A DNA stretch of 64,000 nucleotides from Norana najaformis. Lineage: Eukaryota > Annelida > Clitellata > Crassiclitellata > Hormogastridae. The position numbers and the translations under genes are program-made. The stretch covers positions 13,954,802 through 14,018,801 of the forward strand of contig OZ029928.1 in NCBI GenBank assembly GCA_964023275.1, written 5' to 3'. The notes below the pieces were generated by a model. It saw only the letters and a program-made list of their open reading frames with translations, was not told the origin of the DNA and did not search any database. Shown here piece after piece: positions 1 through 45,860 of the stretch. Every line of letters starts with the position of its first letter. Positions within the stretch are counted from its first letter, which is position 1.

Positions 1-339
1 GATGGTGAAATTGCACTTATGGAGGTAGGCTCATCAGCTTTTCATCACTGTTTGGTGTAGATGCAATGAGGTGAAATTGAAAGCCAGTTACTTAGTTTCC
101 CAAGGTTCAACTCCAGGTATAGAAAATTTTCCTAGTTCACTCAACTATTCGTCCCATCTGTAGAGGTACAAGAAAAGAATCACATAAGCGGATTATATAA
201 TGTGCTGACATCCGGTTATAAATGAGTAATTAATAAATTTAGAGCGTTTTTGAGAGGTTATGCGAGGCGCTTTACAAATGCTGTATTACAACAATATGAA
301 ATGTAAAATATGAATTTGTTTTCATTTACACAGTCTGCA
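1..339. other. Non-coding flank, nothing recognised
   Basis: AT-rich sequence without a coding signal or clear repeat structure. It could be RyR intron or the decayed upstream part of the LINE that follows. Confidence 0.4.
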
Positions 340-1078
340 TTTAAGGCAGGTGATTCAACTCTGTTCTGACACTGGAGTCTTAAACCAAGTTCAGTCATGG
401 ATGACAGAAAATGGATTGCTCCTAAACCCATCCAAAACTGAGTTTCTCCTTTTTGGAACCTCAGAGCAACTGACTAAATTTAATTCTTTGACTTCGTTCC
501 ATCTAGGCATCTGTGTCGTACAACGCAACTGTTCAACCCACAATTTGGGTGTTGTATTTGACTCCAACCCGTCATTCAATGAACGTATTAATTCTATACG
601 TAGGTCTGCCCACTACCACATCCGTGATATCCGTAAAATTAAGCACCACATTCCCTTCTCTGCCCTGGTTTGTTTGGCTAATGCTCTAGTCTCCAGCCGT
701 CTTGACTACTGCAACTCGCTTCTTACTGGCATTTCTAAAGCTAATTTGTTGAAGCTTCAGAGTCCAAAATACATTGGCAAGAGCTATCACTAAAACTCCA
801 AAATATGAGCATACAGCACCAATCTTAAATTGTTGCATTGGTTGCCCGTAGAAAAGCGCATATTTTTCAAGACTGGACTAATTGTATTCAAGACTCTACA
901 TTTCAGCCAACCTCGCTATCTTCGCTCTTTTCTGACTCCCAAGACTTATCTCTACTCGACCAGGTCTTCTAGCTGTGTAAATCTGACTATTCCGTGGACA
1001 AGAACAGCTCTTGGAAGGCGTGCCTTTTCTGTCGCTGGTCCTAGGCTGTCTCTGTGTCTTCTGGACTCCTCTTAGGCT
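340..1078 (+). pseudogene. Decayed LINE reverse transcriptase, C-terminal part (CR1/L2-like)
   Basis: The translation resembles the C-terminal third of a non-LTR retrotransposon reverse transcriptase: an LNPSKTEFLLFG block, an LGVVFDSNPSFNE block, LVSSRLDYCNSLL, then LHWLPVEKRI and LGRRAFSVAGP. The YxDD catalytic core and everything upstream are missing, so the copy is 5'-truncated. Reading frame is lost near 755 and again near 828, so it is dead. The clade (CR1/L2/Rex group) is inferred from the block order. Confidence 0.85.
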
Positions 1079-1215
1079 TTTCGACCCGGACTCACCATGG
1101 AATTTGACTTGGACAATGATTTTTTAGCAGCGACCATCGAATGATGACTTGAGCATTATTGCATTGACGCTATAGAAGTTCTTAGATTAGATTAGAGTGA
1201 TAAAAACTGAAGTAG
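1079..1215 (+). repeat. LINE 3' tail with TTAGATTAG motif
   Basis: Untranslated tail of the preceding LINE ending in 'gctatagaagttcttagatt'. The same ending, with ATTAGATTAG repeats, recurs near 25100-25135 and as an expanded version near 53030-53190. Confidence 0.5.
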
Positions 1216-1465
1216 ATGACAGGCAATCTGAAACCTACAATAGCGGCTAAGTTTGCTATAAGAAGCACAATCAGGAAGAACATTTTGGGCAAGTTCATTT
1301 TCGAATAAACAATTATGTGCTCATATTGCGCTGCTTTAGCATTGCTGCCATATAACTGCTGTGTATAGGCCTACTTAAGTTGACATTCCATTGTAAATAA
1401 TATTAGCGACATTTCTCATTGTTTGTCTTCCGAGCTTTGGGCTTTGCGTCTGTCTGCATTAAGCC

Positions 1466-1610
1466 TACTTCGATCTTGACCCCCATACCAGGGTCTTTGT
1501 CCCTGAAGCCCAATAGGGCTTCGCATCCAGACCCCATTACTGGCCTCCCCCCCCCCAATGTTTACGACGGTTCGACACCTCTGGGAACAATCATTCCACC
1601 CCGAAGACAT
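1466..1610 (+). repeat. Dispersed repeat E, copy 1
   Basis: GC-rich block 'gacccccataccagggtctt' through 'gttcgacacctctggg'. A diverged copy lies at 4003-4130 in the same orientation and a fragment in opposite orientation near 3838-3890. No coding potential. The element class is unknown. Confidence 0.6.
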
Positions 1611-1654
1611 GGGCGGCGGGCCAGACCCGAAACAAAGCTCGTCTAAGTAGGCCG

Positions 1655-2035
1655 GCTGTCATCACCAGACCCGCAATAATATCTTTAAAAAGTATTGTGT
1701 GGGATGGGCAGTCAGTGAAGTAGACACACGTGCATGCAAAGGATACTGCCTAAATTTAGAAATACAGCCAACAAGGCTTTTACACTTGCATAAAGGCATA
1801 CGTTCCAGCTGCCTAATCTGCCATAAACCTAGATAAACAGACAGACAAACACAGAGACAGACAGACATCCAATCAGAGAAGCAACGAAAAGGAGTAGTCA
1901 ATAGCTTACGTGTTTGGAATTCGTGTTGAAACTGCCAGCTCAATGGGCTTTTGAAACCGTGCTCCCACCTAGCGAATGCAAATGAACCATTTTCAATAGG
2001 CATGCGTCTTTTCACAATCAATGTAGAAGACGCTG
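1655..2035 (+). repeat. Dispersed repeat F, copy 1
   Basis: Shares 'ccagctgcctaatc(t/c)gcca' and 'aaaccgtgct.ccacctagcga' blocks with 3190-3585 in the same order and orientation. Two diverged copies of one mobile or duplicated unit about 1.5 kb apart. Confidence 0.6.
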
Positions 2036-2483
2036 TTTAATTTCTACTTATTTTCGAAGATACTTCTTTTTTGCTAAACCATGTTTTTATTAGTAAAATA
2101 TTAGGGCATAACATCAGTTAAAGTAATTTTATAAGATGCGAAAGTGGTAAAGAACAAACTTGTTCATTCCATGTCGGATACACGCCGACACCTCTATTTT
2201 TAAGTAAGTTAGCTGACCTCCCCACGCATATTTTGTGTAAACGCATGACTTTAATGGTAAAGTAAGGTAAAGGTCGACGTCAACGACCCTGGCAGCCATA
2301 AGATGTTAAACACTGGAAGCTACTGCAATAAGGCTACCATGTCCAACATTAGGACGTAGGGGACACGTTCATTCCAGCTCCGTTGATCCTCTTGAGCCGG
2401 CAATGGATGAATCCCAAGGTCCTAGACACGGGCCCATTTACTTTCCAGCATAAATCGTTACCAAATTTGACTGCCTGGTGACA
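2036..2483. other. Non-coding, nothing firm seen
   Basis: AT-rich spacer. 'acacctctatttttaag' near 2189 resembles 'acacctctatctgggaag' near 3755, so repeat F may extend into this stretch. Confidence 0.35.
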
Positions 2484-2705
2484 AAGTTGTAATCGTAATC
2501 GTAATTCTGAGATTTCTACAGCGCCCAACGAAAGCCGCGCCGCGAGTACCAGCTTATTCACAGGCGCTCAGTCAAAACAAAATCGATAGGCAAAAGGGTT
2601 CAGTTCCAAGTCAAGATCCAAAAGTCAGATGGAGAGACAGGGTGGCAGCTACGGGTGGTGGTGTTTGGGGTTGAAGAGGGGAGAGAGATGAGGAAGAACG
2701 GGTGT
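2484..2705 (+). repeat. SINE family B copy
   Basis: Starts with a GTAATC-type tract and 'gagatttctacagcgcccaa', then 'agcttattcacaggcgctca', 'aaaacaaaatcgataggca', 'gttccaagtcaagatccaaa' and a 'ggtggtgtttggggttgaag' end. The same block order recurs at 14822-15060 (-), 36790-37195, 41570-41930 and 44795-44990. It is short and non-coding, so a SINE-like element. Confidence 0.75.
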
Positions 2706-2959
2706 CAGGGTGCAATCTGTGAAAGAGGAATGTTTTGAGCTTTCAATGAAAGGCCGAAGCAGAAATTGCAAGCGGTGGAGCATCGATGAGTTTGTATGAT
2801 GGGTCAGAAAACTGTGGCAATTCTGGGGGGAGTTTATTCCAGAGTGGTGTGGCACGTGTGTGCAAACATTCTTCCCTCCACATCAGTTTTTTTCTATATT
2901 TCTCACCGAAGATTCATTTCCTCCAACATTTTGTTCCTGCCCTTAAGTCTTCCCCACTT
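2706..2959. repeat. Probable old repeat remnant
   Basis: Contains 'attccagagtggtgtggca', a phrase typical of degenerate repeat-derived sequence in this window, and no supported gene. Confidence 0.3.
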
Positions 2960-3070
2960 AATAATAGTAGTAATAATAATAATAATAACAACAACAAGAA
3001 CAATAACAAACAATAATAATAATAATAAAATTTATATAGCGCCGTAGCACAGCCGAGGCCGAAGAAAAGG
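2960..3070 (-). repeat. LINE 3' end with (AAT)n tail, reverse orientation
   Basis: An (AAT)n run leads into 'tttatatagcgccgtagcac' and 'agccgaggccgaag', the reverse complement of the LINE end at 8160-8256. A related tail is at 42915-42975. Confidence 0.65.
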
Positions 3071-3189
3071 GCGCTGTTCAGGCTTTTCCCATTTAATAAG
3101 GGATCGGTGACCAGCCAGATCCGAGAAAGGGCGGCAAAACTATTTTAAGTAGGCAGATGTATTACGTATGGATCTGGCAACGCCACACT

Positions 3190-3585
3190 CACAGCGAAAC
3201 CTTTAAAAGCAGGTGCTCAGCGGGATGGGCAGGAAATAACATACCTGACTAATTATATGCAAACAAAGAAATCAAGCGTCCGAAATGTAGTAATAACGTC
3301 AACAATCCTTCTCGTATCTGCAGGCAGCACACTTTCCAGCTGCCTAATCCGCCATAAACACAGACAGGCCGACAGACAAGCACAGGGACAGCCAAACGTA
3401 CAGTCCGAAGGAATGTGAAGGAGTGGTCAACACGTGCATAGGATTCGTGTAACCAGCGCGCGATTTGATCTAATGGTCTTTTTCAAAACCGTGCTGTCAC
3501 CTAGCGAATATAACTGACATTAATGAACCTGTACTGCCATCTTGCTAATGCAATTAAAACATTTTTGAAAAGAATTATGGTTTTA
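3190..3585 (+). repeat. Dispersed repeat F, copy 2
   Basis: Second copy of the unit at 1655-2035 with conserved 'ccagctgcctaatccgcca', an 'acagacaggccgacagac' block and 'ccgtgctgtcacctagcga'. Diverged, non-coding. Confidence 0.6.
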
Positions 3586-4002
3586 CTTTTGTCTATGCTC
3601 AAAGAATTGTCTTTAGGTCCAATCCAAGGAATCTATATGGGTCCGTTCCAGTCTTTATTAACGAAAAATTTGGGATCTAGAATTAAGTAAGTAATTTTAT
3701 TAGAGGAAGTAGAAAGGAAAAATGTGTTCACTAAATGTGGCCTATAGTTCGACACCTCTATCTGGGAAGCAGTTACGCTGGTCTTTCTGATGCAAATTTT
3801 TTTCTTGCGGTGCTACTTCACAGATTTACATTGACACCAATGTTCCCAGAGGCGTCAATCATATGGGTGCCCCCGGAACCCGGGCTCAGGCAATATTTTG
3901 AGCATGAGAGCTCGGCCATTGGTTGGCCAGCAATATTTTACCTGTAAAATCAGTAAAAGGCAGCTATGTACTGATAAAGTTCTCATTCTTCCTGTATTAG
4001 GC
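3586..4002. other. Non-coding, fragments of repeats E and F
   Basis: Contains 'gttcgacacctctatctggg' near 3748 and an inverted fragment of repeat E near 3838-3890. No gene seen. Confidence 0.35.
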
Positions 4003-4130
4003 CTATTCTTGACCCCCATACTAAGGGCTTTGCCTCTGGAACCCGACAGGGGCTATGCGCCCAGACCCCCACTTTAGGCCCGGGCCCCTCCAATGTTTAC
4101 TACGGATCGACGCCTCTGATAATAATAGTG
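4003..4130 (+). repeat. Dispersed repeat E, copy 2
   Basis: Diverged second copy of the block at 1466-1610: 'gacccccatactaagggctt', 'caatgtttactacgg' and 'tcgacgcctctgataa'. Confidence 0.6.
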
Positions 4131-4550
4131 GGTAATTCAACTCTTCAGCAGCGTCGCTTTTCGTGTACCTTCTGTCTGCCAGAGCTGGGTGAGACGTAGA
4201 TGTTCCAGATGCTCATTACTGTCTCCGGACAAATTTTTTCACCACCTGAGGGATTATACTTACCACAGGGTAAAAAAACAACAATAATAATAATATTATT
4301 AGTAGTAGTAGTAGTATTATAAAATTAGTAATAATGAAATATTAAAATATTATTAATTAAAGAATAATAATAAACCTTGTTCTGTTATAAAATCACCTTT
4401 TTCTGTTTGCATTTTAACTTGCATTGTGGTAGTCTGGCAACTACCGTGATGTCTGCTTTCTCTTACAATTTGTACAGAATTATGGCAATCACATTACATC
4501 CTTGTGTCAACCAACCTGAATCACAAATAACAGTCGATGATAAGAAAATG
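4131..4550. other. AT-rich spacer with (TAA)/(TAG) runs
   Basis: Holds imperfect trinucleotide runs at about 4280-4375. No coding signal. Confidence 0.4.
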
Positions 4551-5115
4551 AGACTTAAGATAACAATCTGTGATCAAAATAGGACTTAAGATAAACAATT
4601 CGTTATTATTTCAAGACTTAAGATAACAATCCAAGATAGAAATAGGATTTAAGATAACAATTCATGATAAAAATAAGAATTAAGATAACAATCCAAGATA
4701 AAAATAAGATTTAAGATAACAATCCGTGATAAAACTAAGAATTAAGATAACAAGCTGTGATAAAAATAAGACTTAAGATAACAATCCGTTAGAAAAATAA
4801 GACTTAAGATAACAATCCGTTAGAAAAATAAGACTTAAGATAACAATCCGTTAGAAAAATAAGACTTAAGATAACAATCCGTTAGAAAAATAAGACTTTA
4901 GATAACAATCCGTTAGAAAAAGACTTCAGATAACAATCCAAGATAAAAATAGGATTTAAGATAACAATCCGTTAGAAAACTAAGAATTAAGATAACAATC
5001 CAAGATAAAAATAGGATTTAAGATAACAATCCATGATAAAACTAAGAATTAAGATAGCAATCCACGATAAAAATAAGACTTAAGATAAAAATCCGTGATA
5101 AAAATAAGACTTAAC
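4551..5115 (+). repeat. Minisatellite, 31-bp unit
   Basis: About 18 head-to-tail copies of a unit resembling 'gacttaagataacaatccgt' plus 'tagaaaaataa', with perfect copies at about 4801-4890 and more diverged edges. It ends only 43 bp before the first RyR exon of the window, so it occupies most of the visible upstream intron. Confidence 0.9.
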
Positions 5116-5158
5116 TGGGTTTCTGCTTGGACTAAATATATGTTGATTTGAATTACAG

Positions 5159-38851
<33,693 letters not shown>

Positions 38852-38990
38852 GTGTGTGGGCATTCACTGGCGTGGCCATTTCCAACCAAGTGGAACATCC
38901 CTCGGTTACAAATAACTATGACAACGAGACCAATTTAGAGCAGCAGTTTTGTTAAGAACTTAAGAATCAAAGGCCCTACAGAATAAGCAC

Positions 38991-39000
38991 NNNNNNNNNN
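38991..39000. other. Assembly gap (10 N)
   Basis: Ten Ns mark a contig join. RyR coding sequence stops 140 bp before it, and the pore domain is absent after it. Confidence 0.99.
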
Positions 39001-39054
39001 AGCGTGAACGTGTTGCCTTAAATTGATGGCTTGCACCTTTGTGTAGAGCGTAGT

Positions 39055-39250
39055 AGGCAAACTGGTAAATTTCAACAGCGCTACTTAAAGACGGAGCGCG
39101 CAGCATCGGCTTATTCACCAGTGCTGCGTCATGTCAACAAAGGATTTTTAGAGATGCCATGTGGAAACAAAATCCGGTTGCCAGAAGACCAGTGAGAAGA
39201 AGACGAGCTGTTACGGTGGATTGTGTTTAGGTTGAGAGACTAAATGGGAA
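39055..39250 (+). repeat. SINE family D copy
   Basis: 'tttcaacagcgctacttaaa', 'atcggcttattcaccagtgc' and 'ccggttgccagaagaccagt' mirror the copies at 23190 and 34150. Confidence 0.6.
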
Positions 39251-41569
39251 GACGGTGGCTTGGGTACATCATGGTAAGATTTTCTGAAACGGTGGACTTT
39301 AGTTTTGGATGGAAAGCCAGAAGAGTGGCTGGAGACGGATCCATGCCAGTTTGGATGGGACACGGGTAGGGATTGATGGTATCAGCATGAACGGCGGTTA
39401 TACAGTTTTATCATTCTATATTCCTAAAACACACGTTGGGCAAAATGGACCTGAAAGTGAAAAACACGAACGTTTGGCCGTAAACTGATTACATCCCTGG
39501 TGTAATGCGCAGTAGTATTACGCAGTTAAATCCAGTCGGCCTACACAACCACAAGCCCTCGGTAGGATCTGCCGCACACGGCGACTGCTGCATTGTGGGA
39601 CTTCTGTTGGCGAAGATCACAGCCTGACGACGTCTTTTTAACTCTGCCGCCAATTGGCAAACACTGGCTCGTCAGAAATCGTCTGAAAGACAGCGACCAT
39701 CGGGCGAATATGTCGACAGCTTGGAGCCGGTCGGTCTGTGGCAGACTGACTGCAATAGTCGCCTTAGACGGGATTATGACGAACCGCGCGCCGTTCCTGC
39801 GTGTGTGCACAGCAGAACGTTCGACCCTTATAAAGCAATGCCAGCGACGGGATAGGGGCAAATCGTCGTTGTGTGCCGGCGTTGTTCTTTGTTGATACGA
39901 AAGAAGCACGCACTTTATATTGTTAGACAGCTTATTGGCAGCAGACAAGACGCCGGCAAACATGAAACCTAAGCTAAATTTTTTCATCTTTTATGGACAT
40001 ACATGATATATATGCACGCACATATATGTGTATGTATACACACGTACATGTATATGTGTATATATGCGTTTATATATATCCAGGCACGCGACAAGGAGGC
40101 CGCTGACAGCATGTTCCTCATCGGCTATCTGATGCCTCTCTTATTTTCTCCATTTATTGGCTAATAAGTGGATCATTGGAAGAGATTTCGTAAGTGAGAA
40201 GCCTTACGGACTGTATAATCGGCCTACGCAGTATTCATAATAACCTACTTCTCCTCCACTGAAGCTAATTCCAGCTGACATACCAGAAAGGTTAAGGGTT
40301 ACGCCTACAGTTAGTCTAAGTAATTGCAATTGGAAATTCATATAGCGCAGCTTCAGATAAACTAGTTGGTGGCGCTCTCTACGCTTAGGTCTACGCTATT
40401 CTAAACAATGTTAAATGTCATTAAGAACAGAAAGTTCACCAGCAAGCAGTGCTTGAACTCCGCCACTGCCTTGTTTAGGGGTAGTGCCAGTCCCAAGTCT
40501 GGATAAAGGAGGAAGGCGACTGCAACGGCCTTTGAGGCCATAAGCTGTCGTTAAACTGAGGAACTACTACTGCAAGCAATGCTCCGGTAACTGAAAAAGG
40601 CACCAGCGGTTGGCTCCCGCAAGCACGCAGAGCCCGTTCAACGGATTCCCATCCAGGCTTGACAGGTGCACTGTGTTCAGGGGGTCTGCATCGGGGACAA
40701 CAACGAGGAACAACAACGGGCGATGTGGTCCTCACCGCCCAGTGGTCCAGACATCTTTCGAGCCATCGCGTCGTCGTGAGACAGGGGTTCGATTGATCAA
40801 GTAGATGGCCATTTTGCAGGCATTCCCATAAGTTGAACACGTTATTGAAGGGGCGATCTTCATAGTTCCTGTGATGCAGACCCATAGACGTGGTTTGTGG
40901 CATGGTAGAGCAGCGTCTACTGTGTCGCTTTTCATCACTCCTACCTTGGAAGTATTTAATTTGCTTTTAAAGGGTTCAACTTCCTGAAACATTTTCGATT
41001 ATGCCCTCACCGAATGGAAAAAATAAAAAGGCAATGAAAAACGGGGAAAGTATCACACCTATGTAAACGTAAAAAGTAGTAAAGAGTCAACAAAAATGTT
41101 ACGGTTACTGAACACAGCATTTTAAAGCCTTAAGAGACTTCTTTCTGCACAAGACCTTGATAACCATCACCACTACCTCCTCCTCCTCCTCATCGTTATC
41201 ATCATCGTTATAAAAATAATTATTTCATCATCCTCATCAATATCACCACCAACATTGTCATCATCGTCGTTGCAATTGTCGCCGAATCAATCAATTCGTC
41301 ATTATCTTTGTCAACATCATCATCAATATCATCACAGCAACCACTACCAAGGCCACCACCATCGACACCATTTTCGTCGCCGTAACGATCATCATTAATC
41401 ACCACCGTCACCAATACCACCACCATGTACTATCATCATCGTCGTCGTCGTCATAGTTTGTAGACCCCTGCGTGTTTTCCAGTTTCGTCGTTGCTACTAC
41501 CTGCTCTATTCGGCACAGGGCGAACGGCGGTTGGTCAGACTGCGTTGGCTTCCGCTTTCTTCTACTATC
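39251..41569. other. Intergenic or unresolved, no supported gene
   Basis: Contains a repeat G copy at 40320-40440, degenerate tRNA-like sequence near 40735-40800 ('caggggttcgattgatca') and CAT/CCACCA-rich tracts at 41160-41450. Open frames here show no family similarity. No RyR pore motif. Confidence 0.5.
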
Positions 41570-41930
<361 letters not shown>

Positions 41931-42064
41931 AACAGGATAGGATTTGTGGAAGAGGAGCAAATGAATAAAGAAGTCGATAAAAGTAGGTCTGAAGAACTTG
42001 TTCTTCCGCTGTTTTAATTTCGCCAACGACTGGACTCAAGCTTCTCGGTGTCGGGTATAGAAGA

Positions 42065-42175
42065 CATGATAGGCGATTGGATAGAGCGCTTGGCTTGTAA
42101 CACGGCGACTACAGGCTCGAGTCTCCTCGATATGGTTACTGTGCGTGGTCCTTGAGCAGGTCCTTCACGCACAGT
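42065..42175 (+). repeat. SINE family A head
   Basis: 'ggatagagcgcttggcttgt', 'acaggctcgagtctcctcg' B-box, 'ccttgagcaggtccttcac'. The tail is lost. Confidence 0.8.
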
Positions 42176-42354
42176 TAGTAGTAGTAGTTCCAGTGTTTAA
42201 CGACATCTTATGACATCAAAAAAGGCCGTTGACGTCGCCCTCCTCCTTTATCCAGGCTTGGGACTGGCACTACCTGACTAAAGGCAGTGGCGGAGCTTCA
42301 CGCGCAGTTGCTCATCGCCAATGACGCTCCGTCGTAAGGTCACGTGTGCACTTC

Positions 42355-42425
42355 TGAAGTTTGGCAGGAATGTACACGGTTTTCTATAGCGACCGTATGG
42401 CCTCGACCCTGCTCTCCTATTTGGG
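42355..42425 (-). repeat. SINE family C fragment, reverse orientation
   Basis: 'gtacacggttttctatagcg' and 'accgtatggcctcgaccctg' are the reverse complement of the family C 3' part. Confidence 0.7.
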
Positions 42426-42611
42426 CACTTCGGCTTTGAACAATTAGGAGACAGCGACAATTAATAGGTCCTATTAACTGAGAATAAACAATAGCTTGTG
42501 CTAATGTTATTCGTGGACAGACTCCATACTTTGGTGAACATTCGTTTACTTCGCTGCGATGTTATTACATACAGCCTTTTTGGATTGTTGAAATGGGCAA
42601 GTAAAGAATTT

Positions 42612-42613
<2 letters not shown>

Positions 42614-42676
<63 letters not shown>

Positions 42677-42835
42677 CCAGATGCTAATTAATGTCTCCGA
42701 ACTAATTTTTTCATGACCTAAAAAATAATAATAATAAGGAGGAGGAGAAGAAGATGATGATGAAGAAGAAGGTGAAGAAGAAGAGCAACAACAACAATAA
42801 TAATAATAATAACAACAACAATAATAATAAGATTT
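42614..42835. repeat. (AAT)n microsatellites and AAG/AAC-rich tract
   Basis: A perfect (AAT)n run at 42614-42676, then mixed GGA/GAA/GAT and AAC triplets to 42835. Triplet periodicity makes spurious open frames. Confidence 0.9.
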
Positions 42836-42914
42836 AGTCAACCCAGAGATTTTATTTCTCCGAAGCCTTTTTTTTGTAAGTTCTGAGGGATCATAGGTAC
42901 ATCAGGCAAAAAAA

Positions 42915-42975
42915 TCATAATACGATTTATATAGCGCCATAACAAAGTCGAGGCAAAAAGGGCGCTGCACTTGAG
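42915..42975 (-). repeat. LINE 3' tail fragment, reverse orientation
   Basis: 'gatttatatagcgccataac' and 'gtcgaggcaaaaagggcgct', related to 3020-3065 and, inverted, to 8160-8225. Confidence 0.55.
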
Positions 42976-43129
42976 TACTTCTTGGACTGGCATAGAACGT
43001 CAAATACACTGAGATATGACGTTCAATGCATTCTAATGCCCTTACCTGCAGAAAATGCCAACCGTTTGGTGGAGCCGCAATCGACGAAGGTCCAATCATT
43101 GAGGTCGTATTATTTAAAGGGGCCCAGTG

Positions 43130-43450
43130 AACGTGGTTTTCTCACCTTACTCTGACTTTTATTTCACTTATCGCTAGGTGGCGCGGCTGTTTTGATTTGT
43201 TGACCATTACACACACACACGAGTTACACAGAGAAAGATAGGGAGTGTCATGCTTTCGCGTATACGCTAAGAGCTTTGCCAGTGAATACTCTCACTTCTC
43301 TGTTGCTTGGATGCCATATACACCCGTGCCGCGCCTTACCCACCGCTCCCCTCTTATTTCTCACTAAATAAACTTGTACAGATCAGTGCTGCTACACTCA
43401 CTGCCCTACTTCGACCGCACGGCTTCCAGGGGCCAGACAACAGATATTAG
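43130..43450 (+). other. Possible solo LTR or terminal retroelement fragment
   Basis: Unique-looking block with 'ctcactaaataaacttgtac' (AATAAA) followed about 60 bp later by 'caggggccagacaaca'. The arrangement is like the R/U5 end of an LTR, but no partner LTR or coding region is visible. Confidence 0.3.
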
Positions 43451-44794
43451 AGCTGTTAAACCCACCCGATCTCAGTGTCCGATGTCTGTACGTTGTAAAA
43501 GGATGAACCAGTTTCCTGCTGTTTGAATTTCAAGTACGCGAAGTCAGCAGCTCTAGTAGGGATACGCTGGAGAACTATACGCCCTTCAAAGCGATGCTGG
43601 AAACATTAGATATTAATGTTTAATTTTAATATTGAATTGCTCATACAAACTATTAGTTTTTCTTCTCTTTGAGTTTCTTATGGGACTTTCTAGTGCACTG
43701 GACTTGTATATAGTTTTATTTTCAGTTTCATTTATGTATGGATTGTATATACCTTATTTAGTTTGCTTATATAATGAAATTGCTTTGTTTACAATTCGAT
43801 TGCCATGCATCTTACGTTATCGACGTTAATAGGCGACCCTATTTAAGCGGGACCCTGGTCCCTTCTGGTTTTGCCTTTTGTATCTTGGCAAACTGTACGT
43901 TTTATGTGTAACCTGATATGTTGAATTTGGGATCGATAAAGAGTCAATCAGTCAATCAATGAATCAATCAATGTGGCTGCTAGTCAACTATACGCTTTTA
44001 AAAGACAGTAGTGTCTGTGGCCAGAGAAGTGTCCAAAATCTGCATAAACATAGAGTGTTTGGTGTCCTGTGGCGTACATGACTGGAGGGGTTCTGTGGTC
44101 CGGTCCCTCTAAGGCCAAGGCCGTCACTCTGGGAATTGTGTAGATGTTTTAGGTGTACCCCATCTCCCATTCCTGACTCTTGACTTCGCTCTGTCGATGC
44201 ATACGAGTATGATACAATAAAGAGCAGCCGACGGGGCCCATATGTGCTCGATTTCATACTAAATACTTGAAATGCGTTGGCTTCCCGGAGCTTCGTCCCG
44301 ACCGCAATGGCAGCCTGCGACGCTTCCCAGTTCACCCAGTTCACCTACAGTCGTTGGGGGTTCGCGCCTTTAACGCTTGCTGACCCCGAACCTCTCAATT
44401 TTCATCCAGGTACTGGCCCCCAAGCTAAAATTCGCGTATTCAAAGCAGTCTTTAAATTAGTATTAGAATTAGTATTAGCGATAGCATTAGTGTTAGTACT
44501 AGTATTAAACTAATAGTATTGGTATCATTTGTTAATGTAAATAAATTAGCAATAGTATTAGAGTTACTATTGGCGTTAGCGTTAGCATTAGTGTTAGTAC
44601 TGGCATTAAACTATTAGTTTTAGTATCATTTGTTAATGTAAATAAATAAATAAATAATAATAATTTAAACAAACAATACTGTACTATTATTAAATGTGCT
44701 GAGTATAATGTGCTGTAGTGCAATAGCAAGGAATGAAGGTGAGAATGCATGGGGAAGATTTGAAGACGATATTTCTTCCAGTTTGTTCTATCCT
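43451..44794. other. Intergenic, no supported gene
   Basis: AT-rich sequence, then a TTAGTATTAG-type tract at 44450-44660 that is partly duplicated ('gtatcatttgttaatgtaaa' occurs twice, near 44522 and 44622). Nothing else recognised. Confidence 0.45.
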
Positions 44795-45190
44795 GTGTCG
44801 CTAGAATCGCAATCGTATACAGCGCCCAAAGAATAGTAAGTCACAGGAACCAGCTCATTCACAGGCGCTCAGTCAAAACAATCGATAGGCAGAAATACGG
44901 TCGGGTTCAATTCCAGGTCAAGATCCCAGAATCAGACAGGTAGACAGAGGGGTATACGATGGATGATGTTTAGAATTGAAGCAATGAGAGAAAGGAAAAA
45001 AGAAGAAATCGGTTCCAGATGGAGATCCAAAAGTCAGGCAAGAAGACAGATGGCTACGGTGGATGGTGTTTAGAATTGGAGCAACGAGAGAAGAAGGAGA
45101 AAAGAAAGAACAAGGGGAATGAGAGAACAAGGGGAATGAGAGAACAAGGGGAATGAGAGAACAAGGGGAATGAGAGAACAAGGGGAAAAG
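44795..45190 (+). repeat. SINE family B, partial tandem copy, with 17-bp array
   Basis: A family B copy at 44795-44990, then a second partial copy ('gagatccaaaagtcaggcaa', 'gatggtgtttagaattgga'), then five copies of 'aaggggaatgagagaac' at about 45105-45188. Another SINE-associated satellite. Confidence 0.8.
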
Positions 45191-45689
45191 GAGGATCAGA
45201 AACTAAGCTGTGGACGTGGATTGTTCTGTAGCTGCATTCGCGGCCGTTCAGTTCCAGAGCGAGGGCGTCACAACCTGACATCTACCGGCTTCGAATCAGC
45301 AATCGGGCAGATGAGCAGTCGAACGACTGGACTACTCTATCCCCTACACACCCGAACTCGGCACATTGCATTACACCACGGATCGATTTACACCTGATCG
45401 GATCAGGCGAGGCTTCTGTGGGTCCCGTTCGGTCGGAACGCGGACTTTAAAGATGAGCCGCGCGGCCTTCCAGTCCTGCCTCTATCTCCTTGGCAACTCC
45501 TGAGACAGGATACGCCCGGTCGAACCAAAAATACTCATTACTATGATTCGGATGTTTGCCGAATTTAATTCGTTCTATCGCGACTGTAGTTTGTCTATCG
45601 GTCACCTCTGTCAATCGCCCGTTGACTTTCTCGTCTCACCTTTCCGCCCGGCTCAGCTTCAAAGGAGCCGCCTCATTATCGCGGTCATC

Positions 45690-45860
45690 GGGGTCAAGCA
45701 ACCGCGTGGGCGTGGCCTCTGTCCGCGCCAGATGCCAATCACCCTCCGCGCTGGCCAATGAACGGAGGCCGCTGTGGTAGGCCGGCGCCGCGCCTGCGCA
45801 ACAAAAAAGCGGAGCATCTCGATAGCGATGCCAGTCCTGGAAGCAGCGGACGTGGTAGGC
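45690..45860 (+). promoter_or_regulatory. Candidate POU class III promoter region
   Basis: CpG- and GC-rich compared with its surroundings. It has two CCAAT boxes ('atgccaatcaccc' and 'ctggccaatgaacgg') and 'gcgcctgcgca', close to the NRF1 consensus, about 0.7 kb before the start codon. The start site itself is not determinable from sequence. Confidence 0.45.

Noticed and set aside
4551-5115. CRISPR-like array
   Set aside because: Repeats are head-to-tail without unique spacers, in an intron of an animal gene. An ordinary minisatellite. The same applies to the arrays at 13495, 36857 and 63155.
39541-39987. 148-residue open frame on the minus strand after the gap
   Set aside because: No recognisable domain, and an overlapping open frame on the other strand; most likely chance in GC-richer sequence.
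43130-43450. Complete LTR retrotransposon
   Set aside because: Only an LTR-like AATAAA end is visible; no partner LTR, primer-binding site or gag/pol similarity.
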